A stretch of DNA of 64,000 nt from an uncultured Flavobacteriaceae bacterium (GCA_947494715.1 CANLWG010000004.1:248001-312000), one strand, 5' to 3'. Positions 18,132 to 27,592 are shown, counted from the stretch's first letter. Notes: generated from the sequence alone by a model not told the origin. Numbers and translations: made by a program.

Positions 18132-19865
18132 CTATACGGATTCTTGAGCCATTTTAGAAATTGCCCTAGCTCTCTTTACTTCCATTTTCTTCAACATCCA
18201 ATCAGGATAATTGGTCGAGCTTTCCGCTTCATAAATCCTTAGGTGTTGATCGTCTTGCGGTTTTTTTAGCTCATCTGCTTCGCATCCCAAAATAATGGCA
18301 GCGGTATCCACTCCGGAATGGGATGCCCCGGCTACACCATGGGATAGAATACTTGCCCCGCATAAATACAGGTTTTCAATTTCACTTTTCGCCTTGAAGG
18401 CAAAAGGGCCTATGTGCCTAAGACTTTTTTCGGTCCCATAGACATTGCCACGTGTGGTGTTGATGTAATATTCATTGGTAATGGGAGTTCCCAACTCCAT
18501 TTGTACTATATGGTCTTGGATTTCAGGGATGGCCCGTGAAAGGCCGCTGAGCATCTTTTGGGCAAGTCTTTCCTTGAACTTGATATAGTCCTTGGACCTA
18601 GGTTCGGTCTCTTCCTTGTATTTTTCAAAAGTACCATAGTCAATTAACGTTATGGCCTCAATGGTATGGTGCTTGCCGTCATAACTAACAGGATCTTTGA
18701 GCGAGGTACAGCTGATGAACATGGCTTCAAAAGCCTCCCCATTGGAAAGATTTGGGGACATAAGATCATCATAAAGGGCGTCTGTATCCTTATTGGGCAT
18801 CAACCAAACATTGCCCGAGTCCAAACCAGCCCTACGTAAATCCATATCCACAGTCAAAAAAAGCATTAACGACGTGCAGGAGTACTTAGTTTTGGATAGT
18901 TTTTTTTGAAGTTTGGAACTCAGATTTTCCTTACCAATTAGATTCAAATAAGTAATTCCCGGATCTGCATTGGAAACTATAGTATCCGCATAAATATATT
19001 GGCCGTTTTCCAATTCTACACCAATGGCACATTTTTTCTTATCATCTCGAGTTAAAATTCTATTTACCGCTGTGCTGGTATGTAGATATCCTCCATGTTT
19101 TTTCAACGCATTTGTCATTGCCTTTATCAAGGCACCACCGCCACCCATGGGATAATAGGCACCATTAAAATAGTGGCTCATCAATGCACAGTGTAAAGGG
19201 AAGGCCGCTTTTTTGGGTTGAAGACCGTGGTCGCCACATTGGATGTTAAGGATATTTTTGAGCAAAGGATTTTTGATGTGCCAATTGATGACTTTTCTTA
19301 GACTGAAAAGCCCATATTTACCCATGTGCCTGGTTTTATAGGGAATGGTCAGCTTTTGCCAAAAACCTTTGAAATAGGGTAGGGAATATATTTGTTCGCT
19401 CACATTCCGCACCAAGTTCAGATAGGTGTGAATGGGTTTTCTTTCCTCCGGAAAACGTTCTGAAAGTCGATTAATAAGTTGTTCAAGGTTTGAGGGAAAG
19501 TCAAAACGTTCTTCCCCGATCCAGGCGTGCTCGTAAGCATCAGGATTCATCCGAAAGAACACTAGGTCATTGGCTATGCCTAGACCTCTATACAAGTCAT
19601 TTGTAGCCTCGCCTTCGGCCAAAAGTCCCACGTAATGCACTCCTGGCGTAAATCGATGGCCATCCAAATAAAAACTGTGGCACCATCCGCCGGGAACATC
19701 GTGCTGCTCTAGCACCAATACCTTTTGTCCGGCCCTGGCCAAACAAATCGCCGTCGCTAGACCTCCAGCCCCTGAACCAATGATAATCGTATCCCACTTG
19801 TTACCATCAGGTAAGTTAAGGTTCTTATTGGACACTGATTTATCGATTTCAGTAGTTTTTCCCAT
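18132..19865 (-). CDS. Phytoene-desaturase/retinol-saturase-like FAD oxidoreductase
   Basis: About 577 residues from the ATG at 19865; a TTG start at 19910 would overlap the previous gene and adds an unlikely basic tail. The FAD-binding Rossmann motif IIIGSGAGGLATAICLARAG is followed by 'VLEQHDVPGGWCHSF'. A C-terminal FAD segment reads 'LYLCGASILSHGVAGASHSG'. The family contains CrtI-type desaturases and retinol 13,14-reductases acting on polyprenoids or fatty chains. No carotenoid synthesis gene (crtB, crtY, crtZ) is nearby, and the context is sugar catabolism, so its role is unclear. There is no signal peptide, which makes it the only probable cytoplasmic product in this run. Confidence 0.8.
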   Translation of the reverse strand: MGKTTEIDKSVSNKNLNLPDGNKWDTIIIGSGAGGLATAICLARAGQKVLVLEQHDVPGGWCHSFYLDGHRFTPGVHYVGLLAEGEATNDLYRGLGIANDLVFFRMNPDAYEHAWIGEERFDFPSNLEQLINRLSERFPEERKPIHTYLNLVRNVSEQIYSLPYFKGFWQKLTIPYKTRHMGKYGLFSLRKVINWHIKNPLLKNILNIQCGDHGLQPKKAAFPLHCALMSHYFNGAYYPMGGGGALIKAMTNALKKHGGYLHTSTAVNRILTRDDKKKCAIGVELENGQYIYADTIVSNADPGITYLNLIGKENLSSKLQKKLSKTKYSCTSLMLFLTVDMDLRRAGLDSGNVWLMPNKDTDALYDDLMSPNLSNGEAFEAMFISCTSLKDPVSYDGKHHTIEAITLIDYGTFEKYKEETEPRSKDYIKFKERLAQKMLSGLSRAIPEIQDHIVQMELGTPITNEYYINTTRGNVYGTEKSLRHIGPFAFKAKSEIENLYLCGASILSHGVAGASHSGVDTAAIILGCEADELKKPQDDQHLRIYEAESSTNYPDWMLKKMEVKRARAISKMAQESV

Positions 19866-19906
19866 TCGTTTTACTTTGTTCGGCCCTGGCTTTCTTTGCC
19901 AGATTC

Positions 19907-21076
19907 TCAATTACGCATGGCCGCCTCAGGAAACATATCTTTCCAAACAATAGTTTTATGGGTCTCTACGGAACGCTTTGCGGCTTCCAGTATTTGCATG
20001 ACCCGCTCGTTATTTTCCAATGACGAGACATCATACTCAGGTAATTGGTAGTTCTCTTGGACTACTTTCTGCAATACCGCGAAAGGGTCATGAACACCTT
20101 GCGGAAGTGGGTCTGCCTCTACTGAAGTAGACTCTTGTTTTCTACCTGTCATAATTTCCATGGCATTTGCATTTTTGCATATTACATACCCTGTGGTTCC
20201 ATAGATTTCCATATCCTTTACATGATGTGGCCAATTCCAAGAAGCTTGAATGATGACCTGATTTTCCGGATAGTCCAGTATTATTGTGGCATCGTCATCC
20301 ACTTTAGGATATAAATGGGGTTTCAATTGTTGAGTGATACAGGTAACGGATTCGGGTGCTTTTCCCTGCATAAACCAAGTCGCCAGATTTGCACCATAGC
20401 ATCCGAAATCAGTTAGAGCGCCTCCACCATTTAAAACAGGATCGGTAAGCCATTCTAAAAACTCCGGATTGCATCCTATTTCAATAGGGCCAAAATGTCC
20501 TGTATGGAAAACCATACGGCGTATGTTCCCAATTTTGTCCTCGGTATGAACAAGGTCATATGCCTTGTGGTTACTACCATACCAAGAGGTTTCATAATTG
20601 GTGAGCAAATGAATTTTGTGTTTTTTGGCCAAGGCAATCATTTCTTGGGCATGCTCCCAGCTTACGGCCAAAGGTTTTTCTACCATAACGTGTATGCCCA
20701 AAGGGGCACAATATCTAACGGTCTCCAAATGGTCATAAATGGAATTGAATGCGGTTACCGCCTCAGGTCGTACAGTTTTTACCATCTCATCCAAGGAATC
20801 AAAAACAATATCCATGGAATATCCATGTTGGTCGGCATATCTTTGGGCGAGTTCCCTGTTGGGTTCTACAATTCCCACAATTTCGATATCACCTACTTCT
20901 TCCCTTCCTAAAATCCAATGTACATGGGTATGGACCAGTCCTACCACACCAATTCGTAGAGGTTTTTGAGTTTCCTCAATTTTTTTAAACTCCATATTTT
21001 TATCTTGAGCCTGTATCAAGGAGGATATGGAAAAAAGCAGTATCAGACCCATCCATTTTCGAAATACGCTATTCAT
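19907..21076 (-). CDS. Exported Gfo/Idh/MocA-family oxidoreductase
   Basis: 389 residues. An N-terminal hydrophobic segment ending SLIQAQ looks like a Sec signal peptide, unusual for a nucleotide-dependent enzyme unless the cofactor is pre-bound or export fails. After it come the nucleotide-binding strand IGVVGLVHTHVHW, the family motif EKPLA, and 'GGGALTDFGCYGANLATWF' in the C-terminal domain. The family oxidises or reduces sugar and cyclitol hydroxyls. It overlaps the SGNH hydrolase gene by four bases (ATGA), so the two are translationally coupled. The substrate is unknown. Confidence 0.82.
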   Translation of the reverse strand: MNSVFRKWMGLILLFSISSLIQAQDKNMEFKKIEETQKPLRIGVVGLVHTHVHWILGREEVGDIEIVGIVEPNRELAQRYADQHGYSMDIVFDSLDEMVKTVRPEAVTAFNSIYDHLETVRYCAPLGIHVMVEKPLAVSWEHAQEMIALAKKHKIHLLTNYETSWYGSNHKAYDLVHTEDKIGNIRRMVFHTGHFGPIEIGCNPEFLEWLTDPVLNGGGALTDFGCYGANLATWFMQGKAPESVTCITQQLKPHLYPKVDDDATIILDYPENQVIIQASWNWPHHVKDMEIYGTTGYVICKNANAMEIMTGRKQESTSVEADPLPQGVHDPFAVLQKVVQENYQLPEYDVSSLENNERVMQILEAAKRSVETHKTIVWKDMFPEAAMRN

Positions 21077-21756
21077 TCTCCAGAATTTAAAGCTTGTGAA
21101 ATAGCGGTTTCAACCATTGGTTCCATAACCTTGTAGCCCTCCTCGGTAGGATGTACACCATCATGCGCGTATTTCTCGGGCAATCCGTTACGCTCATCCG
21201 CCATGGCGGAAAAGTAATCCAGATAAATGATATCATTCAATTCTGCATAGGTTTTGATCATCTGGTTGAGTGCTACAATTTTCTTTGCGGGTTCCAATCC
21301 CGGTTTCCACGGATAGTCATAGGCGGGTAGGGTAGAGGAGAGTACCACTTTAATGCCATTGGCCTTTGCCAGTTCGCTCATGGAAATGACATTGTCGGAA
21401 ATCATATTCAACGTAGATGGGCCCGTATTCCCGGCAATATCGTTTGTCCCCGCCAAGATTACCACCACTTTAGGCTTTAATTCAATAACATCTTGCCGAA
21501 AACGCAACAGCATCTGAGGCGTAGTTTGGCCACTAATACCTCTATTGATGTATGGTTTACCTTCAAAAAAATCTGGACGTGTCTTAAGCCATCCAATGGT
21601 TATGGAATTGCCCATAAAGACTACGCGGTCCTCATCTTCTGTGGGAGCTGCCAATTTTTCGTTTGCTTCTTTAAAATGATTTAAATCGGGCCAATCCTGG
21701 GCGTTTACAGATGTCATAATCCCAAACAAAACAATCATTATAATCGAATTTTTCAT
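21073..21756 (-). CDS. Secreted SGNH/GDSL hydrolase
   Basis: 227 residues with a signal peptide (to VNAQ). SGNH blocks are present: block I as FMGNSITIGW with nucleophile Ser51, block III as 'LAGTNDI', and block V as 'HDGVHPTEEGY' with the Asp/His pair. These enzymes are esterases, often acetyl-xylan-type or other carbohydrate deacetylases in polysaccharide loci. It ends in the ATGA overlap with the exported Gfo/Idh gene and lies 13 bases after the PQQ dehydrogenase gene. De-esterification of a sugar prior to oxidation is a reasonable guess, not shown. Confidence 0.85.
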   Translation of the reverse strand: MKNSIIMIVLFGIMTSVNAQDWPDLNHFKEANEKLAAPTEDEDRVVFMGNSITIGWLKTRPDFFEGKPYINRGISGQTTPQMLLRFRQDVIELKPKVVVILAGTNDIAGNTGPSTLNMISDNVISMSELAKANGIKVVLSSTLPAYDYPWKPGLEPAKKIVALNQMIKTYAELNDIIYLDYFSAMADERNGLPEKYAHDGVHPTEEGYKVMEPMVETAISQALNSGE

Positions 21757-21769
21757 AGATTTTTATGTA

Positions 21770-23401
21770 TTACTTTAAGCCTTTACGTTGATGTACAATA
21801 TCCGCAGCTACAATATTTCCTCTGGTTTTTCCAAATTCAGTTCGAATATAATTTAAAATATCCCTTATTTCATTGTCCCCTAAATTTTTGTATGCTGGCA
21901 TTTCTCCTTGATATGAAACACCATTCACCTGTATAGGCCGGTTAAGCCCTCCCAAGGTAACATCGATGAGTCGAGACACGTTGCCCGACACCCACTCACT
22001 ATCTACTAAGGGCGGAATCTGCCCAACATTTCCTTTACCATTCGGGGCATGACAGGCGGCACAATGCGTACCATACAGTTTGGCGCCGTTGTTTAAATCA
22101 TCATCAGAAGTGGTAGATCTATAGATTTCCGGACTTAAGCTAATCGCGGTGAGTTCTTCTTTTAATTCAAAAGGTTTTTCCAAAGTTGCCAATTGCCGTT
22201 GTATACCCTCATCGGCTATTTGTATCTTGATGATACGGTCACCATTAGATTTGGGCAAAGAGTCATACAACCAGGGCTGATGTCCCTGATGCCAATCCAT
22301 ATTGCTTGTCGCCAGATAGATTTCCCCTTGTTCACCGACGGCCACATCGCGCAATCTTCCCAAGAATTTTTGGAAAAAGAGATGCTCTCCATTGATTTTG
22401 TCACCTTGAGCATTTAATGATAAAACACGAAAAGAACGTCCTTTTAGGGTAGTCAGTAGCAAACTGTTTTTCCATTCGGGAATTTGATCACTGTCATAAT
22501 ATTCCAATCCTGCCGTAGCAATGGTAGGCGTCCAGGCCTTTAGAGGTTCTCGGGTAACCGAATCTGTGCTGTACGCTTTTTCATTTTCCAAGTCTATAAA
22601 ACCATGGATGTCCGGCCAACCATAATTTGAACCTTTTTGTATAAGGTTGACTTCGTCATCGTTGTTCGGACCGTGCTCGGAAGCATATAGCTCGCCATTC
22701 CCTACGGTTATGCCCTGAATATTTCTATGGCCAGTGCTCCATATAGGGTTGTTGGGGTATGGGTTGTCATCTGGGATACTTCCATCAAGATTGAGTCGCA
22801 AAACCTTTCCATTTAAGGTCCTTATATCCTGAACAGTTCGTGTATCCCCTGCATCTCCGGTACCGATCCATAGCTTATCCTCAAAAACAAGCATACGACT
22901 TCCGTTATGATAGGTGTTTCCCGGAATATCTTTTAAAATGACCTTAGGATTTACCAGACTATCCCCTTCTAAAGAGAACCGTACAATTTTAGAGGAAATA
23001 AGATCTAGAAAATTACTGTCCTTCTCTGCTACCGTATAGTGTATATAAATAAACGGATCGGTCTCAAAATAGGGATACAAGGCCATACTGAACAATCCGG
23101 ATGATTTTCTATAGAAAATATCATCCAAAACGGCCAAATTTTGAATTTCACCTGTGGAAATATCAACTCGATTTATAGTTCCCTTCTGCTCTGTAAAATA
23201 TAACCATCCATCCGGACCGGGTACCAAGTCCCAAGGCACTTCAAGATTTTTTGCCACTTCTGTCACAAGCAATACAGAGGAGTCCAATTGTACTTGCGCC
23301 AAATAATTTTTTCCGTTCCAATTTGGTTTGGGTGGTGTTGAGCAGGCAACGATTAGGAACGTGCAATAGGTTACAACACCAAATGTTAACCCTCTTGCCA
23401 T
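21770..23401 (-). CDS. PQQ-type sugar dehydrogenase fused to cytochrome c, lipoprotein
   Basis: A 543-residue lipoprotein (lipobox IVAC, Cys20). The main domain is a soluble-glucose-dehydrogenase/Yli-type six-bladed propeller: 'LEVPWDLVPGPDGWLYFTEQ', 'NTYHNGSRMLVFEDKLWIGTGD', 'GHRNIQGI' and 'ASEHGPNNDDEVN'. A C-terminal cytochrome c carries CAACH near residue 450. It would oxidise an aldose outside the cytoplasm with PQQ and deliver electrons to the respiratory chain through its own haem. No PQQ synthesis genes are in the window. It overlaps the upstream isomerase gene by 16 bases, which argues for an operon. Confidence 0.87.
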   Translation of the reverse strand: MARGLTFGVVTYCTFLIVACSTPPKPNWNGKNYLAQVQLDSSVLLVTEVAKNLEVPWDLVPGPDGWLYFTEQKGTINRVDISTGEIQNLAVLDDIFYRKSSGLFSMALYPYFETDPFIYIHYTVAEKDSNFLDLISSKIVRFSLEGDSLVNPKVILKDIPGNTYHNGSRMLVFEDKLWIGTGDAGDTRTVQDIRTLNGKVLRLNLDGSIPDDNPYPNNPIWSTGHRNIQGITVGNGELYASEHGPNNDDEVNLIQKGSNYGWPDIHGFIDLENEKAYSTDSVTREPLKAWTPTIATAGLEYYDSDQIPEWKNSLLLTTLKGRSFRVLSLNAQGDKINGEHLFFQKFLGRLRDVAVGEQGEIYLATSNMDWHQGHQPWLYDSLPKSNGDRIIKIQIADEGIQRQLATLEKPFELKEELTAISLSPEIYRSTTSDDDLNNGAKLYGTHCAACHAPNGKGNVGQIPPLVDSEWVSGNVSRLIDVTLGGLNRPIQVNGVSYQGEMPAYKNLGDNEIRDILNYIRTEFGKTRGNIVAADIVHQRKGLK

Positions 23402-24339
23402 AGTTGTTGTGCTTTTTTTAAATCCTTTTTCAAAGCGGTAAATACGACCTCCGGAGCAACGGTAATTTCTGATTTTCCTTCTGAAGCACCACCTAGTGGA
23501 TATTCCGCATGTAGAATAACCGGAACCTTGATTTTATATTTTTTTAATAGGCCAAAATACTTTTTGAAATCCACCATTCCCTCACCAAGTGGTACATTTA
23601 TTACCCTCCAAGTACCACCAACTTTTTCCCATTTATAATCCTTTAGGGCCACGGCCTTAATATGGTCCTTGATAAGCCTTATACCATTTTCCCAAGAAAG
23701 GCCGCCCTCTACCATCGCATGCCTTATATCGTATTGTGCTCCAAAGTATTCTTTGTCCGCTTCTTCCAACAGGGCCTTGACCTCCCAAATGGAGGCTCCC
23801 ACCCAGGTACCCGAGTGATTTTGGTAACAACCTTTTAAGCCCAAAGACCGATTTAACTCGCTGAGGGATTTAATGGTCTGTGCGTGTTCCTTAAGCGTAT
23901 CCGACATAGATTGGTTTTCATCATACCTGAGCCAATTACAACGATAATGGGTGATGCCCTGCTGTGAAGCTACCTTTAAGACTTCGGCATCCAAGGGGTC
24001 ACTGGCATTGTCAACGGCTGTGGTCATTAAATGACAGTGTGAGCCTCCCTTCTTTATTTCTTCAATGGCCTTGGGCAAATCTTCCGCTACATTTTCTGGG
24101 AGTACATGACCTCTGGGCCTTACCGTAAGATCTAATCCTGCAAAGCCCATTTCCGCTGCTTTTTCACCTGCCGTCCGATAATTCAAGAATTGAAGATGCT
24201 TTGAGAATAAATATACCGGTAATGTATCGTGTATTTTATCAGGTATTTGCGATAAAGTTTGCAATGGATGTAAAAAAGGTACAGCTCCCAAGGCCTGTGT
24301 TGTTGTTTTAATAAATTTTCTTCTTGTTGTATCCTCCAA
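23386..24339 (-). CDS. Exported TIM-barrel sugar isomerase/epimerase family protein
   Basis: 317 residues, with a twin-arginine-like leader (TRRKFIKTTTQALGAVPFL) followed by a xylose-isomerase-like (AP endonuclease family 2) barrel. Metal-ligand-type segments include 'CYQNHSGTW', 'AQYDIRHAM', 'AVALKDYKW' and 'VILHAEYP'. Family members isomerise or epimerise keto-sugars and inositols. A Tat-exported copy beside exported dehydrogenases suggests it acts on a periplasmic oxidised sugar. Its 3' end overlaps the PQQ dehydrogenase gene by 16 bases. The substrate is unknown. Confidence 0.8.
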   Translation of the reverse strand: MEDTTRRKFIKTTTQALGAVPFLHPLQTLSQIPDKIHDTLPVYLFSKHLQFLNYRTAGEKAAEMGFAGLDLTVRPRGHVLPENVAEDLPKAIEEIKKGGSHCHLMTTAVDNASDPLDAEVLKVASQQGITHYRCNWLRYDENQSMSDTLKEHAQTIKSLSELNRSLGLKGCYQNHSGTWVGASIWEVKALLEEADKEYFGAQYDIRHAMVEGGLSWENGIRLIKDHIKAVALKDYKWEKVGGTWRVINVPLGEGMVDFKKYFGLLKKYKIKVPVILHAEYPLGGASEGKSEITVAPEVVFTALKKDLKKAQQLWQEG

Positions 24340-24354
24340 TGTATACTTTTTATG

Positions 24355-24855
24355 TTATTTGTTTTGTTTCAATTGTTGCTCTTCCGCCTGCTTTAAAGGT
24401 AATGCTTTTATCAATCTATCAATATTAGGTCTCAGTGCTATTAGATAGGCCAATAAAGACAGGCCTATTATGAGATAAAAGGCATTTCCGTTTGCATAGT
24501 AAATAAATAGGGCAAGAAATGCCGGGCCTTCCAAAAGGGCATATTGAATGAGGGAAGCGGTTTGATATTTACCCAATTTGGTTTTTAGAGTACCTTCTAA
24601 ACGTACTTCTTGAAGCTGTTTTTGGAACAAAAACTTACTTAAAAAATAACCCATGACAGCGACTATAGGAACAATGTATACGGATGGGTCATTGAAATCT
24701 GTCTGTACAATGAAAGAAGGGTTTTGAAAATAGACGAATAAGGTAAAGGCCACTAATCCAATGGTTAAAGTGCTATGAAGAATGGTCAGGGTTTGTAGTA
24801 AAGGTTTGTTTTGCATAAAATGTTTTGGTAATTGGCTTTCTAGCCAGTTTCTCAT
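24355..24855 (-). CDS. Small integral membrane protein of unknown function
   Basis: 166 residues with four predicted hydrophobic helices (about residues 24-44, 60-76, 98-116 and 122-140) and a charged, Gln/Lys-rich tail. I do not recognise a named family with certainty. It ends 15 bases before the exported isomerase gene and is probably the first gene of that transcript, although it could be an unrelated housekeeping gene. The start at 24855 is the first ATG; one at 24816 (MQNKPLL) is also possible. Confidence 0.7.
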   Translation of the reverse strand: MRNWLESQLPKHFMQNKPLLQTLTILHSTLTIGLVAFTLFVYFQNPSFIVQTDFNDPSVYIVPIVAVMGYFLSKFLFQKQLQEVRLEGTLKTKLGKYQTASLIQYALLEGPAFLALFIYYANGNAFYLIIGLSLLAYLIALRPNIDRLIKALPLKQAEEQQLKQNK

Positions 24856-24993
24856 ATTGCAACACTAAAATAGTTGTTTTGAACGAGAAGCATTTCCCTT
24901 ACTAGTTAACAGAAGATTTTACATCTAATTCGAGTATTTGAGCAATGTATTTATTTGTATTTTTAAGACGAATGTAATTGAAATCGACCAGAC

Positions 24994-26130
24994 ATGAATA
25001 GAAGAACCTTCAACACCAAATTGTCCCAGGGCTTAGCCGGAACAGCGTTATTAAGTGGAATACCTTTGGCATGTGCCATGGGCGGTACACAGAACAAAAA
25101 GAAATTGGGTATTGCCCTCGTGGGATTGGGAAGCTATAGTACGTACCAATTGGCTCCTGGGCTTCAGGATGCCGAGCATTGTTATTTGGCGGGTGTTGTT
25201 ACCGGTAGCCCGGAAAAGGAAAAAGTTTGGATGGACAAATATGGGATACCTAAGGAAAATGTGTACAACTATGAGAACTTTGATTCCATTGCCAAAAATG
25301 ATGCTATAGATATTGTGTATGTGGTTTTGCCGAATAGTATGCATGCGGATTTTAGTATTCGTGCCGCAAAAGCAGGCAAGCATGTTATCTGTGAGAAGCC
25401 CATGGCTGTAAACGTTGAAGAATGCGATGCCATTATCGATGCCTGTAAAAATGCAGGGGTAAAACTTAGTGTAGGATATCGTATGCAATCCGACCCCTAT
25501 ACCAATGAGATTAAACGATTGGTAAGCGAAAAGCCCTATGGTAAGGTTATGTATGTTTCTTCCGATGCCGGGTATATCTCTAGGGGCAATCCGGAGCAAT
25601 GGCGTTTGGATCATGCCTTATCTGGAGGTGGTGCCTTAATGAATATGGGGGTCTATTCCATACAGAGCAATATATATGGTGTTGGATATAATCCTATTTC
25701 GGTTTCCGCTCAGGAATTCAGTACCCGCCCTGAATATTTTAAGGATACCGATGAATCGATTACCGCCCAAATGGAATTTCCGAACGGGGTAGTAGGCCAT
25801 ATGTTCACATCGCACAATGCCAATGCGAATCGCCTTTTTGTTTCTTTTGAAAAAGGATGGGCAGAACTCAATCCCTGTCATAGCTATGGACCAATAGCCG
25901 GAAGAACTTCGGAAGGTAAAGAGATCAGGTACCCGCACCAAAGTCAACAAAAAGTACAGATGGATGATTTTGCCAAACATATTCTAATGGGCACCCCAAA
26001 TGTGGTCCCGGGCGAAATGGGCAAACGTGATATGGTCATTGTAGAGGCTATTTACAAGTCCATTGCCGAAGGAGGAAAACGTATCCCTTTAGATTTAGAT
26101 GATATGGGAATAGTGAAAAAGAGTATTTAG
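24994..26130 (+). CDS. Tat-exported glucose-fructose-oxidoreductase-like protein
   Basis: 378 residues of the Gfo/Idh/MocA family. The leader MNRRTFNTKLSQGLAGTALL is twin-arginine-like and ends in a possible lipobox (PLAC). Then come the nucleotide motif ALVGLGSYST, EKPMA, and the C-terminal 'GGGALMNMGVYSIQ'. Zymomonas glucose-fructose oxidoreductase is a known Tat substrate that carries tightly bound NADP, so folded export with cofactor is plausible here. It is divergent from the minus-strand carbohydrate run across a 138-base spacer, which must hold both promoters. Substrate unknown. Confidence 0.85.
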   Translation: MNRRTFNTKLSQGLAGTALLSGIPLACAMGGTQNKKKLGIALVGLGSYSTYQLAPGLQDAEHCYLAGVVTGSPEKEKVWMDKYGIPKENVYNYENFDSIAKNDAIDIVYVVLPNSMHADFSIRAAKAGKHVICEKPMAVNVEECDAIIDACKNAGVKLSVGYRMQSDPYTNEIKRLVSEKPYGKVMYVSSDAGYISRGNPEQWRLDHALSGGGALMNMGVYSIQSNIYGVGYNPISVSAQEFSTRPEYFKDTDESITAQMEFPNGVVGHMFTSHNANANRLFVSFEKGWAELNPCHSYGPIAGRTSEGKEIRYPHQSQQKVQMDDFAKHILMGTPNVVPGEMGKRDMVIVEAIYKSIAEGGKRIPLDLDDMGIVKKSI

Positions 26131-26227
26131 CAAAACAGTAGACAAAGAACCTTCAAAATAACCGATCTACTTTCTTCCGTGTTACCAAAAAGTGAATCAT
26201 TCCGCTAATTCATGTAGCCCTTTCGTC

Positions 26228-26992
26228 CTAAAACTTTTCAAAGACCCCTAGTCCAAATAGAGCGAAATCATATTTCACGGGATCTAGGGGGTCTAGCTTA
26301 CGGAGATTTTTATCCAATTCGGAAACGGCTTTTGCGTCGTTCTGCTTGCGGGTCAATAGATTTAGTCTCCTGGCCACGTTCCCGGAATGTACATCCAAAG
26401 GACAGGACAACTGTGATGGATTTATGGTTTTCCATAACCCGAAATCAACTCCCGTGCCGTTACTCCTAACCATCCATCTTAGGAACATGTTGATGCGCTT
26501 TGCAGCAGAACCCTTCCCGGGATCGCTAATGTGTTTGGTGGTTCGGTTTAGGTGGGGAAGCTCAAAGAAAACTTGTTTCAAAGCTGTGATGGCCGATTGC
26601 ATAGATTCGGGTTTGGCATTTTTGGCAAATATACTTTCAAGCCCACCGTACTGCCGATAGATGTTTTGCAGACCCTTTATGAAATAGATGAAATCGATTC
26701 CATTAAAAGTCCTGTGAACAAAACCGGATAGTTTTTCCAAATCGCCTTCTTGGTGGTCCTTTACAAAGTCGGCCGGAACGTTGTCCAGGAGCTCCATCAT
26801 AGTGGTTGCATTGTTGATGATACTTTTACGATTTCCCCAGGCTATTGTTGCCGTTAAGAAAGCACTGATTTCAATATCCTCTTTTCTAGAGAATCTATGT
26901 GGGATTTGGAGGGGATCCGTTTCCAAAAATCTTGGATGGTTATAGTATTCCACTTTGGCATCCAAAAACTCCTTCAACTCGGCCTTCCTCAT
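26228..26992 (-). CDS. TIGR02757-family conserved protein
   Basis: 254 residues, closely matching a conserved bacterial family of unknown function seen widely in Bacteroidota (segments 'FLTATIAWGNRKSIINNA', 'RINMFLRWMVR' and 'CPLDVHSGNVARRL'). It has a DNA-glycosylase-like helical feel but no established role. It overlaps the preceding CPBP protease gene by four bases (ATGA), so the pair are co-transcribed. It ends tail-to-tail with the exported oxidoreductase gene, leaving 97 bases without an obvious terminator. Confidence 0.85.
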   Translation of the reverse strand: MRKAELKEFLDAKVEYYNHPRFLETDPLQIPHRFSRKEDIEISAFLTATIAWGNRKSIINNATTMMELLDNVPADFVKDHQEGDLEKLSGFVHRTFNGIDFIYFIKGLQNIYRQYGGLESIFAKNAKPESMQSAITALKQVFFELPHLNRTTKHISDPGKGSAAKRINMFLRWMVRSNGTGVDFGLWKTINPSQLSCPLDVHSGNVARRLNLLTRKQNDAKAVSELDKNLRKLDPLDPVKYDFALFGLGVFEKF

Positions 26993-27546
26993 TGTAGTGG
27001 AATATTTAACATCTTAAATAGGACTATTGGCCCAACCAAGATTAAGTTGTAGCAAGCATGCAGTGCCATTGCCCAATTGAGACCAAATCGTATTCTAATG
27101 TATCCTAAAATGGCCCCTACTACCAATTGGGGGGCAACAAGAAGGGGTGAAAGTAAAAGGGTGGTCAAGCGCATTTCAAAATTGGTAATATGATAAAATC
27201 CAAAGGTCAAGGTAAAAGCATAGAACAGTATGGGAAACCGTCTATTTTTTTTAAAAAAGGATAAAGGACCCCTGAAAATTAGTTCTTCCACAATAGGGGC
27301 AACGACCACCGCACCCAAAAATACCAATGGTAAAGAATAGCGCTCAAAGAAATCATCGACGGCATGTTTCCCAAAATCCAAATCAAAAATAACCTGAATC
27401 CCACCTATTAACCAGCCCAAAACAAAACTCAGAACAAGCGAAAGCCCCAATAACCGCAAAAAAACACCAAACCGATAATTGAAATCCCTGTTTTCATCTG
27501 GTCGGTATATGGGATTCTTTAAAAAGACTAGGAGTTCATGGAGCAT
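26989..27546 (-). CDS. CPBP-family intramembrane protease
   Basis: 185 residues with several transmembrane helices. The family motifs are EELIFRG (EExxxR), 'GFYHITN' and 'ALHACYNL', giving the glutamate and histidine active-site set of CAAX-prenyl-protease-like (Abi) enzymes. In bacteria these are membrane proteases of mostly unknown substrate. The gene is coupled to the TIGR02757 gene by an ATGA overlap. Confidence 0.87.
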   Translation of the reverse strand: MLHELLVFLKNPIYRPDENRDFNYRFGVFLRLLGLSLVLSFVLGWLIGGIQVIFDLDFGKHAVDDFFERYSLPLVFLGAVVVAPIVEELIFRGPLSFFKKNRRFPILFYAFTLTFGFYHITNFEMRLTTLLLSPLLVAPQLVVGAILGYIRIRFGLNWAMALHACYNLILVGPIVLFKMLNIPLQ

Positions 27547-27592
27547 AAAAAATCAGTTGGGTTAAGCTTGCCAGTAATTGGCTTGCATTTAA

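Noticed and set aside
25051-25614. 187-codon minus-strand ORF
   Set aside because: Antisense shadow of the exported Gfo/Idh gene, whose motifs are clear on the plus strand.
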